Shown: piece by piece, positions 54,745 through 63,468 of the stretch | How positions within the stretch are numbered: position 1 is the first letter of the stretch | Layout: each line of letters begins with the position of its first letter | Assembly (NCBI RefSeq): GCF_016919705.1 | Contig: NZ_CP070369.1 | Span: forward strand, 186,001-250,000 | Reading direction: 5' to 3' | Origin: Paracoccus methylovorus | GTDB lineage: Bacteria; Pseudomonadota; Alphaproteobacteria; Rhodobacterales; Rhodobacteraceae | Length of the DNA stretch: 64,000 nt | Program-made: the position numbers and the translations under genes | The notes under the pieces: model-generated | What the model saw: the letters and a program-made list of their open reading frames with translations, nothing else | Databases searched by the model: none | Told to the model about the DNA's origin: nothing

Positions 54745-55342
54745 GGAATTCATCCTTGAGGAACTGGAAGAGGAACTCTCTTCCAGGGGCTATAGAGTCC
54801 TGACCGCGCTGAATGGCGACCAAGCCGAGTCCCTGCTGGCCGACTATCGCCCCGATATCGTGCTGTGCGACGTCATGCTGCCGGGTCGCAGCGGTGTCGA
54901 ACTGCTGACCGACCTGCGCGCGTCGGGCAAGCTGGCCCATACCACTGCCTTCATCTTTCTGACCGCGCTATCGGATCGCGAGCCCCATCTGGCGGGGCTG
55001 CGCGCGGGCGCCAACGACTATCTTACCAAGCCGATCGACCTGGATCTTTTGCACCTGAAGATCGAAAATATCCTGACCTTCTCGCACCGGCTTCGTGATG
55101 GCGTTGCGGCTGCGGATGCGCCGCGCAACGTGCACCTGTCGCGCCGCGAAGAGCAGGTCCTGACCCTGCTGGGGCAGGGCGAGCGGACCGGGGCCATCGC
55201 ATCGCGGCTGGAAATCTCGGAACATACGGTCAATCATTATATCAAAGAGTTGTATCGCAAGCTGGGCATCAACAACCGCGCGGATGCCGCCCGGGTGGCG
55301 ATTGCACTGGGGCTGGTCGGTCGCAAGAAGTTTCGGGCCTGA
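54692..55342 (+). CDS. Response regulator with LuxR-type DNA-binding domain
   Basis: A 216-residue regulator. The receiver domain has ILCVEDEEFI, phospho-acceptor Asp60 in DIVLCDVMLPG, and the switch region FLTALSD with the conserved Lys in YLTKPID. A LuxR/FixJ-type helix-turn-helix follows (LSRREEQVLTLLGQGE, IASRLEISEHTVNHYIKELY). It starts inside the kinase gene, after GGGAG, and is the output of the kinase. An ATG two codons later is possible. An 8-bp GC hairpin follows the stop at 55347-55370. Confidence 0.9.
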   Translation: MSMCREHAPATILCVEDEEFILEELEEELSSRGYRVLTALNGDQAESLLADYRPDIVLCDVMLPGRSGVELLTDLRASGKLAHTTAFIFLTALSDREPHLAGLRAGANDYLTKPIDLDLLHLKIENILTFSHRLRDGVAAADAPRNVHLSRREEQVLTLLGQGERTGAIASRLEISEHTVNHYIKELYRKLGINNRADAARVAIALGLVGRKKFRA

Positions 55343-55346
55343 ACGG

Positions 55347-55370
55347 GGCGTGCGTGCGGCCTCGCACGCC
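55347..55370 (+). terminator. Hairpin after the response regulator gene
   Basis: GGCGTGCG and CGCACGCC pair perfectly around the 8-base loop TGCGGCCT. No U tract follows, so it may only slow or partly stop transcription before the next gene. Confidence 0.5.
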
Positions 55371-55398
55371 ATAGCCAACCGGAAAGCAAACGCTTACA

Positions 55399-55749
55399 AT
55401 GACCGGCATGAGTGAAAGCCTGCCTCCGTGCCCCGAATGTTCGTCGACATACACCTATCAGGTGGATGCCCTTCTTACTTGCCCCGAATGCGGGCATGAA
55501 TGGTCCCTGCAAGAGCAGGCCGACACCGAGGCCGAGGTGCGCGACAGCGTCGGCAACGTCCTGAAGGACGGCGATACCGTGACGGTTATCAAGGACCTGA
55601 AGGTCAAGGGGTCGTCCTCGGTGGTCAAGGTCGGCACCAAGGTGCGCGGGATCCGGCTTGTCTCGGGCGATCACGACATCGACTGCAAGATTGCGGGCAT
55701 CGGACAGATGGGCCTGAAATCGCAATTCGTGAAAAAGGTCTCGGACTAG
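55399..55749 (+). CDS. PhnA/YjdM-family zinc-ribbon protein
   Basis: A 116-residue cytoplasmic protein with an N-terminal zinc ribbon ([20 protein letters not shown], then CGHEW; two CxxC pairs) and the C-terminal PhnA domain ([38 protein letters not shown]). The family was named alkylphosphonate uptake protein, but no role in phosphonate use is established, and it is nearly 40 kb from the phn cluster here. Start ATG 55399 or 55408. A perfect 10-bp hairpin follows the stop. Confidence 0.9.
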   Translation: MTGMSESLPPCPECSSTYTYQVDALLTCPECGHEWSLQEQADTEAEVRDSVGNVLKDGDTVTVIKDLKVKGSSSVVKVGTKVRGIRLVSGDHDIDCKIAGIGQMGLKSQFVKKVSD

Positions 55750-55763
55750 CATCTTCTCAGGAA

Positions 55764-55792
55764 GCCTGCGCCAAAGGCATTCTGGCGCAGGC
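55764..55792 (+). terminator. Strong hairpin after the PhnA-family gene
   Basis: GCCTGCGCCA pairs perfectly with TGGCGCAGGC around a 9-base loop. No U run follows. It separates the PhnA-family gene from the siderophore cluster. Between it and 55885 there is a TTGACA (55819) but no well-spaced -10, and no recognisable iron-regulator box. Confidence 0.55.
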
Positions 55793-55884
55793 CGGCAAAC
55801 TGTCGATAGCCGCAAAACTTGACAGTTTATGTATGGTATAGGAAAAGGGCAGGGCACTTCGACCCTTTCCCCCGGCACCCGCCA

Positions 55885-56625
55885 ATGTCGCATCACCTGC
55901 ACCATGAACTGCGCGATCTGCTTGCCGGCCAGCATGACTGGTTGCTGATGCTTCTGGCGCAGGATGACGATCTGCGGACCCGCATCCCCTTTGCGCGGCT
56001 GACCGACATGCGGATTCTGGAGGGCCTGCTGCTGAAATTCGCGGCCTCGCAGCCGCAGGCGCCGCGCGGGGCAATCGTTTCGCTGTGGTCGCAGTATTAT
56101 TTCGCCAGCCTTTGCTTGCCATTGGCGGCCTCGGTGCTGGTGACGGGGCGGATGTTCATGCCGCTGGACGGGTCCGGGGTTGTCTTTGACGATCAGGGCA
56201 AGCCAGCCGCCATTCAGTTGAGTATCCCCAAGACCCCGCGCAATCTGCCCGAATTGTCGCTATATCAGGCGATGAATGACCATCTGATTCCGATGACGGC
56301 GGTTCTTGCGCAGGCGGGCGGCATTTCCCAACGCGTGATCTGGGGCAACGCCTGCCATTACCTGGAATGGCTCACAAACTGGTTGGCCGAGGATGAGCGC
56401 CTGTCATGCGAAGGTGCGCGCCAGTCGCGGCTGTTCATGGACCGCGACCACCTGCCCGATGGGCGGGTCAACCCGCTGAAGGGTGCGATCCGCTATGAAG
56501 GGCTGGACAGGTTGCCGGAACTGCGCCGGCGCAAGGTTTGCTGCCTGCGCTATTGCATCCCCGGCACGGCGACATGCGGCGGGCTTTGTCCCAAACCCGA
56601 CATCCGGCAAAGGGCTCTGGCATGA
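55885..56625 (+). CDS. FhuF-like siderophore-iron reductase
   Basis: Cytoplasmic [2Fe-2S] protein that reduces ferric siderophores to release iron, 246 residues. The C-terminal cluster motif is RRKVCCLRYC with CGGLCP, that is CC-x10-C-x3-C, compared with CC-x10-C-x2-C in E. coli FhuF, plus an extra cysteine inside the x10 segment. The N-terminal region carries the FhuF-type ligand domain (SLWSQYYFASLCLPLAASVL). I choose the ATG at 55885. It overlaps the AraC gene by 4 bases and opens the iron cluster. Confidence 0.85.
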   Translation: MSHHLHHELRDLLAGQHDWLLMLLAQDDDLRTRIPFARLTDMRILEGLLLKFAASQPQAPRGAIVSLWSQYYFASLCLPLAASVLVTGRMFMPLDGSGVVFDDQGKPAAIQLSIPKTPRNLPELSLYQAMNDHLIPMTAVLAQAGGISQRVIWGNACHYLEWLTNWLAEDERLSCEGARQSRLFMDRDHLPDGRVNPLKGAIRYEGLDRLPELRRRKVCCLRYCIPGTATCGGLCPKPDIRQRALA

Positions 56626-57569
56626 GCTTTCGTCCCCGCATGACATCCTTTGTCGAGGGAATCTCCCTGTCGCAACCGCTGGCGTGGCGCGCGATGGACG
56701 GCGTGGTCGTGGATTACTGGCAGGTCGAGGGCAAGGCCGGCGGCGGCGGCTATTACCTATCTCCCGACCCCCGCATCGTCATTTTCCTGGATGACATCAC
56801 GCATTCGCTCCACCTGACCAAGGCCACGCTGGGCAAGGGTCATGCCGGCCGTCCAATGGGGCGGGCGATTTTCGTCCCGGCGGGTGTGCCGCTGTGGTCG
56901 CGGCTGGGTGCCGACGAAAAATTCAGCCATGTCGACCTGCATTTCGATGAGCCGCGGCTGGTCAGCCTGCTCGCGTCGCGGCTTGGCAGCGCCGGCTCGG
57001 CTCGGGCGCTGCAGGCTCCGGTGATCCTTGAACGCTCGCACGAGGCCGAGGTGCTGGGCGGACTGCTGGCACAGGAACTCAGCCATCCGCGCCATCACGA
57101 CTTTTATGTCGAGACGCTGGTTCAGGGCATCCTTGCCTCGGTGCTGCCGCTGGCGGACATCGGCCACACGGTCGATGTGCTGGCGTCCCGGCAGATGCAG
57201 CGCGTGATGCATCTGGTCGAGGAAAACCTGCATCGCCGCATCTCGGTTGCCGAACTTGCCGAGGCGGTCGGACTGTCGGAAAGCTGGTTCGCCCATGCCT
57301 TCAAGCGGGAAACCGGCCAGACGCCGCTGCAATGGCAGACCCGCCGACGCATCGAACGCGCCCAGCAAATGCTGGAGCACCCCGACAGCAGCGTGGCCGA
57401 TGTCGCGGCGGCCACGGGTTTCGCGGATCAGGCCCATTTGACACGGGTTTTCCGCAGCATCACCGGCAGCACGCCGGGCGCATGGCGCAAAAATTCCAGC
57501 AATTTGCACGTGCGGGCAGAGGATTCGTCAAAAAGGCGACAGAAATCGTCAAGACCTATGATCGGCTGA
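56622..57569 (+). CDS. AraC-family transcriptional regulator of the siderophore cluster
   Basis: A 315-residue regulator. The N-terminal part is a sensor domain with no strong family name, and the C-terminal AraC/XylS domain has two helix-turn-helices: ISVAELAEAVGLSESWFAHA and SSVADVAAATGFADQAHLTR, with the family RVFRSITGSTPGAWR. Its position between a FhuF-like reductase and a TonB receptor resembles PchR/YbtA-type regulators that activate siderophore uptake when the ferric siderophore is inside the cell; the ligand is inference. The start overlaps the fhuF-like stop by 4 bases. Confidence 0.9.
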   Translation: MSFRPRMTSFVEGISLSQPLAWRAMDGVVVDYWQVEGKAGGGGYYLSPDPRIVIFLDDITHSLHLTKATLGKGHAGRPMGRAIFVPAGVPLWSRLGADEKFSHVDLHFDEPRLVSLLASRLGSAGSARALQAPVILERSHEAEVLGGLLAQELSHPRHHDFYVETLVQGILASVLPLADIGHTVDVLASRQMQRVMHLVEENLHRRISVAELAEAVGLSESWFAHAFKRETGQTPLQWQTRRRIERAQQMLEHPDSSVADVAAATGFADQAHLTRVFRSITGSTPGAWRKNSSNLHVRAEDSSKRRQKSSRPMIG

Positions 57570-57629
57570 CCTCCTAAAGACGAAGGGAACGGACGCCAAA
57601 GGCATTCCGCCCCATCCTCAGGAACTCAG

Positions 57630-59756
57630 ATGATCAAAACCCGCTTTACGCTGCTGATGTTGCTGTCCTGCCAGACCGCCTTGGCTGGAGCCGCCTTCGC
57701 GCAAGATACGATCCAGCTTGATACGGTCGTCATCAACAGCCAGGCTGACGACGGCACCGGACCCGCCATCGGCGCCAATCCGATGACCCTGACGGGCGCG
57801 AAAACCGCGACCCCCGTGACCGAGGTGCCGCAATCCGTTGCGGTCATTCCCAGCGAAACGCTGCGGCAGGGCAATATCTCCAAGCTGGATGGGGCGCTGG
57901 CCTATACCTCGGGCGTGATCGGCCAGCCCTACGGTTATGACAGCGACACCAACTGGATCATGGTGCGGGGCTTTGCGGCGACGGCGAACGGCGTCTTTCA
58001 GGACGGATTGCCGAATTTCTCCTTTGGTTTCGGCGGCTTCTACGTCGACCCTCATATGGTCGAGCGTATCGAGGTGCTCAAGGGCCCGTCATCGGTGCTT
58101 TATGGAAGCTCGAACCCCGGCGGCATCGTCAACTATGTCACCAAGCAGCCCACGGGGCAGAATTCCACCGAGGTCGAGCTTGGCTTTGACGAACATGGCC
58201 GGGTCTGGACCTCGGTCGATCAGAACCGGGTCATCGACCGCTCGACCGCCTATCGCTTTCTGGGCAAGCTGGAACGTCAGGACGGCCACGGCGCATTCGA
58301 GCCGGGTTTCCACGGCCTGCTGTCCGGCTCCATCCGTCACGAGACGGCAGCCGGGGCCGAACTGAGCTTTGGTCTGGATTACCTGCGCATCGACGAGGAC
58401 CATGTCGGCAATGCCTGGCTGCCCTATGTCGGTACCGTGGTCGATGCGCCATTCGGCCGGATCGACCGCGACTTCAACACGGGTGAGCCGGGTCACGACC
58501 GCTACGAACGCGATCAGGTCACGGCCCGCTTCGGCTTTTCCCAAGAAATCGGCGCCTGGCGGATCGAGAACAATGCGCGCATCGGCTGGTCCAATGTCGA
58601 AGAGGATTCGGTTTACGCCTATGGCTATGACGGCTTCGCACTGGAGCCAAGCGATCCGCAAGGAACCCTGTCGCGCCTTGTCTTCGACCATGAATCCGAA
58701 GCGGTCACATTCCTGAACGACACCCGCGCCTCGACCAAGGTCACATGGGGCGGTGCGGAACACAGCCTGCTTTTCGGCATGGATCTGAAATATTTCCGGC
58801 TTGACCAGATGCAGGCGTCGGCAGTGGCGCCCGGGCTGACGGTCGTCGATCCGCAATATGGCGCCGCCTTGCCCGCCGCTTTCCCCTATATCGATCAAAA
58901 GCTGACGCAGCGGCAGATCGGGTTTTATGCGCAGGACCAGATCCGCTGGGGCGACGGCTGGATCGCGACGCTGAACGCCCGCTATGACCATGTGAAAACC
59001 GAGGCGGGCGTGAACCGCGCAACGGGCGCCGCCGGCATGAGCCGGACCGATGGCCGGTGGAGCGGCCGTCTGGGGATCGCCAGAACGCTGCTGAATGGCG
59101 TGACGCCCTATGCCTCTGTCTCGACCTATTTCCTGCCCAAGATCGCTACGGACATCAGTGGGGCCACCTCGTCGCCCGAAACCGGCCGCCAGATCGAGGC
59201 CGGCGTCAAATGGCAGGCCAACGAGGATCTGCTGGTTACCGCCGCCGCCTTTGATATTCACCGCAACAACATCACGCAGGCCGTCATCGGCGGAATCACC
59301 CGCCAGTTGGGTGAAGTCCGGTCGCGCGGCATCGAACTGCAGGCACAGGGCAGGCTGACCGATTCCGTGCGGATCGAGGCCGAGGTGACCAAGCTGGATG
59401 TGGAAATTCTGGACGACCTGAGCCGGGCTGTGATCGGCAAGACGCCCTATTCGACGCCCGAGACCACCGCCGCCGTCCGGGTCAGCTGGACCCCGCAACA
59501 GGCCGCCGAATGGACGCTGACCGGGGGCGTGCGCTGGACCGGCAAAAGCTGGGCCGACAACGAAAATACGCTTCGCGTGCCCGACTATACCGTGCTTGAT
59601 CTTGGTGCGACCCGGCAGTTCGAAGGCGGATGGGAAGCCAATCTTGCCGTCACCAACGTGACGGACAAGAAATACGTCTCCTCGTGCCAGACCGGATTTT
59701 GGTGCTATTACGGCGAAGGTCGCAACATCAGCCTGAGCATCCGCAAAAGCTTTTGA
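57630..59756 (+). CDS. TonB-dependent siderophore receptor
   Basis: Outer-membrane beta-barrel receptor, 708 residues. Signal peptide (about 1-25, ending AFAQ), a TonB-box-like TIQLDTVVI just after it, plug domain (TEVPQSVAVIPSETLRQGN, IMVRGFAATANGVFQDGLPN, VERIEVLKGPSSVLYGSSNP, GGIVNYVTKQP), and a 22-strand barrel ending in the terminal phenylalanine of SIRKSF. Two cysteines near the C terminus (SSCQTGFWCYYGEGR) are typical of the FhuA/FoxA/FpvA type. It is the third gene of the iron cluster, 60 bases after the AraC gene, with AGGAA before the ATG. Confidence 0.94.
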   Translation: MIKTRFTLLMLLSCQTALAGAAFAQDTIQLDTVVINSQADDGTGPAIGANPMTLTGAKTATPVTEVPQSVAVIPSETLRQGNISKLDGALAYTSGVIGQPYGYDSDTNWIMVRGFAATANGVFQDGLPNFSFGFGGFYVDPHMVERIEVLKGPSSVLYGSSNPGGIVNYVTKQPTGQNSTEVELGFDEHGRVWTSVDQNRVIDRSTAYRFLGKLERQDGHGAFEPGFHGLLSGSIRHETAAGAELSFGLDYLRIDEDHVGNAWLPYVGTVVDAPFGRIDRDFNTGEPGHDRYERDQVTARFGFSQEIGAWRIENNARIGWSNVEEDSVYAYGYDGFALEPSDPQGTLSRLVFDHESEAVTFLNDTRASTKVTWGGAEHSLLFGMDLKYFRLDQMQASAVAPGLTVVDPQYGAALPAAFPYIDQKLTQRQIGFYAQDQIRWGDGWIATLNARYDHVKTEAGVNRATGAAGMSRTDGRWSGRLGIARTLLNGVTPYASVSTYFLPKIATDISGATSSPETGRQIEAGVKWQANEDLLVTAAAFDIHRNNITQAVIGGITRQLGEVRSRGIELQAQGRLTDSVRIEAEVTKLDVEILDDLSRAVIGKTPYSTPETTAAVRVSWTPQQAAEWTLTGGVRWTGKSWADNENTLRVPDYTVLDLGATRQFEGGWEANLAVTNVTDKKYVSSCQTGFWCYYGEGRNISLSIRKSF

Positions 59757-59780
59757 TCTGCGAATGTGACGAAATTTGAC

Positions 59781-59813
59781 CAAGCCCGCCGCGGTCTTTC
59801 CGGGGCGGGCTTG
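59781..59813 (+). terminator. Strong hairpin between receptor and ABC transporter genes
   Basis: CAAGCCCGCC pairs perfectly with GGCGGGCTTG (10 bp, 13-base loop), ending two bases before the ribosome-binding GGAG of the next gene. It lacks a U tract. It likely lowers read-through or protects the receptor mRNA 3' end, giving more receptor than inner-membrane components. Confidence 0.6.
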
Positions 59814-59825
59814 CGGAGCCCCATG

Positions 59826-61529
59826 ATGTTGAAAGACTTTTTTGCCTATTATCGCCCCTGGAAGACCCTGTTTCTGATCGACTTTACTGCGGCAGTGGTC
59901 TCGGGGTTGCTGGAACTGGCATTTCCCGTGGCGATCCACAGCTTTATCGACGTGCTGTTGCCACGCGGCGACTGGTCGCTGACGCTGCTGGCGGCGGCGG
60001 CGCTTTGCGGCGTCTATCTGCTGAATGCCGGGCTGATGGCGGTTGTGACCTATTGGGGTCACATGCTGGGCATCAACATCGAAACCGAGATGCGCAGCAA
60101 GGCTTTCGGCCATATCCAGAAACTGTCCTGGAGCTTTTTCGACCGCCAGCGCACCGGCCACATGGTCGCGCGCGTCACCCGCGACCTCGAAGAAATCGGC
60201 GAAGTCGCCCATCATGGCCCCGAGGATCTTTTCGTGGCCGTCATGACCTTTGTCGGCGCCTTCGTCCTGATGATGCTGATCCATCCGCCGCTTGCCCTGA
60301 TGACCGTCGTCATCGTTCCCGCGACCGTCGGACTGGTCGCGGTTTACGGCGGGCGCATGACCGCGACATGGCGCGCGATCTATGCCCGCGTCGGCAATTT
60401 CAACGTCCGGCTTGAAGAAAACGTGGGCGGCATCCGCATCGTGCAGGCATTCGCCAACGAAAACCACGAACGCAACCTTTTTGCCCATGACAACGCGATG
60501 TATCGCAAGGTCAAGCTGGACGCCTACCGGATCATGGCCGCCTCGCAGACGCTGAATTACATCGGCATGCGCGGCGTGCAGGTGGTCATCATGGTCGCGG
60601 GCGCGGCTTATGTCCTGAACGGCCAGTTGTCGGCGGGCGGCTTTGTCGGCTTCCTGCTGCTGGTCGGGGTGTTTTTCCGGCCGCTGGAAAAGATCGCCGC
60701 CGTGCTTGAGGTCTATCCGCGCGGGATCGCCGGTTTCCGGCGCTATCAGGAACTGCTGGCGGTCGAGCCCGACATCGCCGACATCCCCTCCGCGCGCCCG
60801 GCCCCCGAACTGAAAGGCGCGATCCGTTTCGAAAACGTCGATTTCGGTTACGATCCGCAGCGGCTGATCCTGAACAACATCGACCTTGAGGTCCGTCCCG
60901 GCGAAACGATGGCTTTCGTCGGCCCCTCGGGCGCGGGCAAGACGACGCTTTTGGCGCTGCTGCCGCGGTTCTATGACCCCACGTCGGGCCGCATCACCAT
61001 CGACGGGGCCGATACGCGCGATTTCACGCTGGAAAGCCTGCGCCGTCAGATCGGCATCGTCAGTCAGGACGTGTTCCTGTTCGGCGGCAGCCTGCGCGAC
61101 AACATCGCCTATGGCCGGCTGGACGCGAGCGAGGAAGACATCCTGCGCGCCACCGAATTGGCCCAGCTTTCGGGTCTGGTCGAGCAACTGCCCGACGGGC
61201 TTGACACCATCGTCGGCGAACGCGGCGTCATGCTGTCGGGCGGGCAAAAGCAGCGGGTGGCGATTGCCCGGATTTTCCTGAAGAACCCGCCGATCCTGAT
61301 TCTGGACGAGGCGACATCGGCGCTGGACACCCAGACCGAGGCGGAAATCCAAAGCGCGCTGGAGCGTTTGGCGGTCGGCCGGACCACGCTTGTCATCGCC
61401 CATCGTCTTGGCACCATCCGCAACGCCGACCGCATCGCCGTGGTCGAGGATGGCCGCATCGTCGAACTGGGCAACCATGCCGAGCTTGCCCTGCGTGGCG
61501 GCCGCTATGCCAAGCTCAACGCCGCATGA
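59826..61529 (+). CDS. Exporter-type ABC transporter (fused membrane and ATPase domains) in the siderophore cluster
   Basis: A 567-residue MsbA-like half transporter. Six transmembrane helices cover about residues 1-310, with the coupling region WSFFDRQRTGHMVARVTRDLE. The nucleotide-binding domain follows with Walker A GPSGAGKTT, signature MLSGGQKQRVAIARIFLKNP, Walker B ILILDEATSALD and H-loop IAHRLGTIRNAD. GGAG suits the ATG at 59826 better than the one at 59823. Siderophore clusters use such proteins either to export siderophore or, like YbtPQ and IrtAB, to import ferric siderophore; the direction here is unknown. It presumably works as a homodimer. It overlaps the FecB-like gene by 4 bases. 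Confidence 0.87.
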   Translation: MLKDFFAYYRPWKTLFLIDFTAAVVSGLLELAFPVAIHSFIDVLLPRGDWSLTLLAAAALCGVYLLNAGLMAVVTYWGHMLGINIETEMRSKAFGHIQKLSWSFFDRQRTGHMVARVTRDLEEIGEVAHHGPEDLFVAVMTFVGAFVLMMLIHPPLALMTVVIVPATVGLVAVYGGRMTATWRAIYARVGNFNVRLEENVGGIRIVQAFANENHERNLFAHDNAMYRKVKLDAYRIMAASQTLNYIGMRGVQVVIMVAGAAYVLNGQLSAGGFVGFLLLVGVFFRPLEKIAAVLEVYPRGIAGFRRYQELLAVEPDIADIPSARPAPELKGAIRFENVDFGYDPQRLILNNIDLEVRPGETMAFVGPSGAGKTTLLALLPRFYDPTSGRITIDGADTRDFTLESLRRQIGIVSQDVFLFGGSLRDNIAYGRLDASEEDILRATELAQLSGLVEQLPDGLDTIVGERGVMLSGGQKQRVAIARIFLKNPPILILDEATSALDTQTEAEIQSALERLAVGRTTLVIAHRLGTIRNADRIAVVEDGRIVELGNHAELALRGGRYAKLNAA

Positions 61530-62497
61530 AGACGCTTGCGCTGCTGGTCGCCCTGACCCCCGGACTGACGTCCGCACAGGATTTTCCGCAGCGTTTCGAC
61601 AGCATCTTCGGCACGACGGTGGTCGAGGCGCGGCCTGAACGCGTCGTCTCACTGGGTTATGTCGCGCATGACGATCTGCTGGCGCTTGGCGTAATTCCGG
61701 TCGCACTGCGTTATTGGTATGGGCCTTATCCGGGCGGCGTCTGGCCATGGGCGCAGGCCGCGCTTGGCGAGGCCCGGCCCGAGGTGCTGCGCGGCGAAAT
61801 CTCGTTCGAGCGCATCGCGCTGCTGGAGCCGGACCTGATACTCGCGGTGTCCTCGGGGGTCAGTGCGCAGGAATATCGGATGCTGTCGCGCATGGCGCCC
61901 ACCATCGCCTCGGAACCGCGGTTCGGGGATTACAACACCCCTTGGGACGAGCTTGCCTTGACGGTCGGCCGGGCCGTCGGGCAAGAGCCAAAGGCACAGG
62001 CGCAGATCGACGCGATCCGCGCCCGCTTTGCCGTCATCCGTGCCGACCATCCCGAATGGGGCGATATGACTGCCGTTGCCGCGACCTATTCCGGCGGCGC
62101 GCCTGCGGTCTTTTTGCCCGGCGACACCCGCGCGGATGTGCTGAACAACCTGGGCTTCAAGACCCCGGACGCGCTGGCCCAACACGCAGGCGAAAGCTTT
62201 TACATGGAGTTGTCGGCCGAGGACCTGACCCCGCTTGATGCCGATGTGGTGCTGTGGATCGGCGGGACCGCAACGGCCGAAACCGTCGCCTCGATGCCTT
62301 TGCGCCCCAGCATGCGCGCCCCGCGCGAAGGCCGCGAGGTCTGGGCGGATGAGCTGATGGCGGGCGCACTTGGCCATGCCACGCTTTTATCGCTGCCATG
62401 GGTGCTGGACCACATCGTGCCGGAAATCGAAGCCGCCGCCGACGGCGATCCCGCGACGCCGGTGCCTTCGGCCCTTGCCGCCGGGTTGGTGCGATGA
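61526..62497 (+). CDS. Ferric siderophore ABC transporter substrate-binding protein (FecB/FhuD-like)
   Basis: Periplasmic binding protein of the Peripla_BP_2 family, 323 residues. A short signal peptide (about 1-17, ending TSAQ) is followed by RPERVVSLGYVAHDDLLALG, the lobe-1 start typical of iron-siderophore proteins, then ISFERIALLEPDLILAVSS, a long bridging helix (LALTVGRAVGQEPKAQAQ) and a C-terminal LSLPWVLDHIVPEIE. It overlaps its neighbours by 4 bases on both sides, so one transcript carries the exporter-type ABC protein, the binding protein and the permeases. Confidence 0.9.
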   Translation: MKTLALLVALTPGLTSAQDFPQRFDSIFGTTVVEARPERVVSLGYVAHDDLLALGVIPVALRYWYGPYPGGVWPWAQAALGEARPEVLRGEISFERIALLEPDLILAVSSGVSAQEYRMLSRMAPTIASEPRFGDYNTPWDELALTVGRAVGQEPKAQAQIDAIRARFAVIRADHPEWGDMTAVAATYSGGAPAVFLPGDTRADVLNNLGFKTPDALAQHAGESFYMELSAEDLTPLDADVVLWIGGTATAETVASMPLRPSMRAPREGREVWADELMAGALGHATLLSLPWVLDHIVPEIEAAADGDPATPVPSALAAGLVR

Positions 62498-63468
62498 AGA
62501 TGCCTGCCCTGATCGGATTGCTGCTGGTCGCGGCGGTCTTGTCGCTGACCATCGGCGCCCGCACCCTGCCTTTGGGTGCGATTTTGGGTGCAGTTACGGC
62601 ATTCGACCCGGCCAACCCGGACCACCTGATCCTGTTCGGCCTGCGCCTGCCACGGCTTTGCGCCGGGCTGATCGCCGGGGGTGCGCTTGGTATGGCCGGG
62701 GCCTTGATGCAGGCGCTGACCCGCAACCCGCTGGCCGAGCCGGGCATCATGGGGATCAACGCCGGCGCAGGTCTTGCCGTGGTGCTTGGCGCGCTGGCCG
62801 GGCTGGGCGCGGCACAGGTCTGGCTGGCACTGATCGGCGCGGCGCTGGCCGCCTGCGCGCTGATCGCCTTTGGCGGCGCCCGCAGCGGAGGCATCGGCAC
62901 GGCGCGGCTGGCGCTTGCCGGGATGGCGCTGAATGCCTTTCTGCTGTCGGCGATCACGGTGGCGGTGCTGGTCAGTTCCTCGGCGCTGGACGAATACCGC
63001 TTCTGGGTCATCGGCTCGCTGTCCGAGGCAGCCACGCGGCCTCTGGTCTCCATGGCCGCGGTCGCGGTTCTGGGCGGCGTCATCTCGCTGGCGCTTGGCG
63101 GTGCGCTGGACACGCTGGCGCTTGGCGAAGAGGCCGCGACCAGCCTTGGTCTGCGCACGGGTTGGGTCCGGCTGGGCGGTCTGGTCGCCATTGCCGCATT
63201 GGCCGGGGCGGCGGTGAATGTCGCGGGGCCGATTTCCTTCGTGGGGCTGATGGCGCCGCATCTGGCGCGCGCCTTCTCCGGCACGTCGCTGCGGCCCATC
63301 CTGCTTGCCTCGGGGCTGATCGGCGCGGTGGTGCTGATCCTGTGCGACGTCATCGGCCGGATCATCCTGCCGCCGGGCGAGGTGCGGGCGGGCACGATCA
63401 CCGCCATTCTGGGCGGTCTGGTGTTTGTCGCGGTCGTCCGCCGCATCCGGCTGGAGGCGCTGGCATGA
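62494..63468 (+). CDS. Ferric siderophore ABC transporter permease (FecCD family)
   Basis: Inner-membrane permease of 324 residues, about nine or ten hydrophobic helices. FecCD marks are LRLPRLCAGLIAGGALGMAG, QALTRNPLAEPGIMGINAGA (around residues 68-90), and VNVAGPISFVGLMAPHLARA in the C-terminal half, the loop that contacts the ATPase. The start at 62494 overlaps the binding-protein stop by 4 bases. Confidence 0.93.
   Translation: MKMPALIGLLLVAAVLSLTIGARTLPLGAILGAVTAFDPANPDHLILFGLRLPRLCAGLIAGGALGMAGALMQALTRNPLAEPGIMGINAGAGLAVVLGALAGLGAAQVWLALIGAALAACALIAFGGARSGGIGTARLALAGMALNAFLLSAITVAVLVSSSALDEYRFWVIGSLSEAATRPLVSMAAVAVLGGVISLALGGALDTLALGEEAATSLGLRTGWVRLGGLVAIAALAGAAVNVAGPISFVGLMAPHLARAFSGTSLRPILLASGLIGAVVLILCDVIGRIILPPGEVRAGTITAILGGLVFVAVVRRIRLEALA

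Noticed and set aside
55399-55749. PhnA-family gene as part of phosphonate metabolism
   Set aside because: The name is historical; the protein is an ordinary zinc-ribbon family member far from the C-P lyase cluster.
58089-61748. Open frame of 1219 codons on the - strand across the TonB receptor and ABC transporter
   Set aside because: Antisense to two well-identified genes, with no domain-like sequence; a codon-bias shadow.
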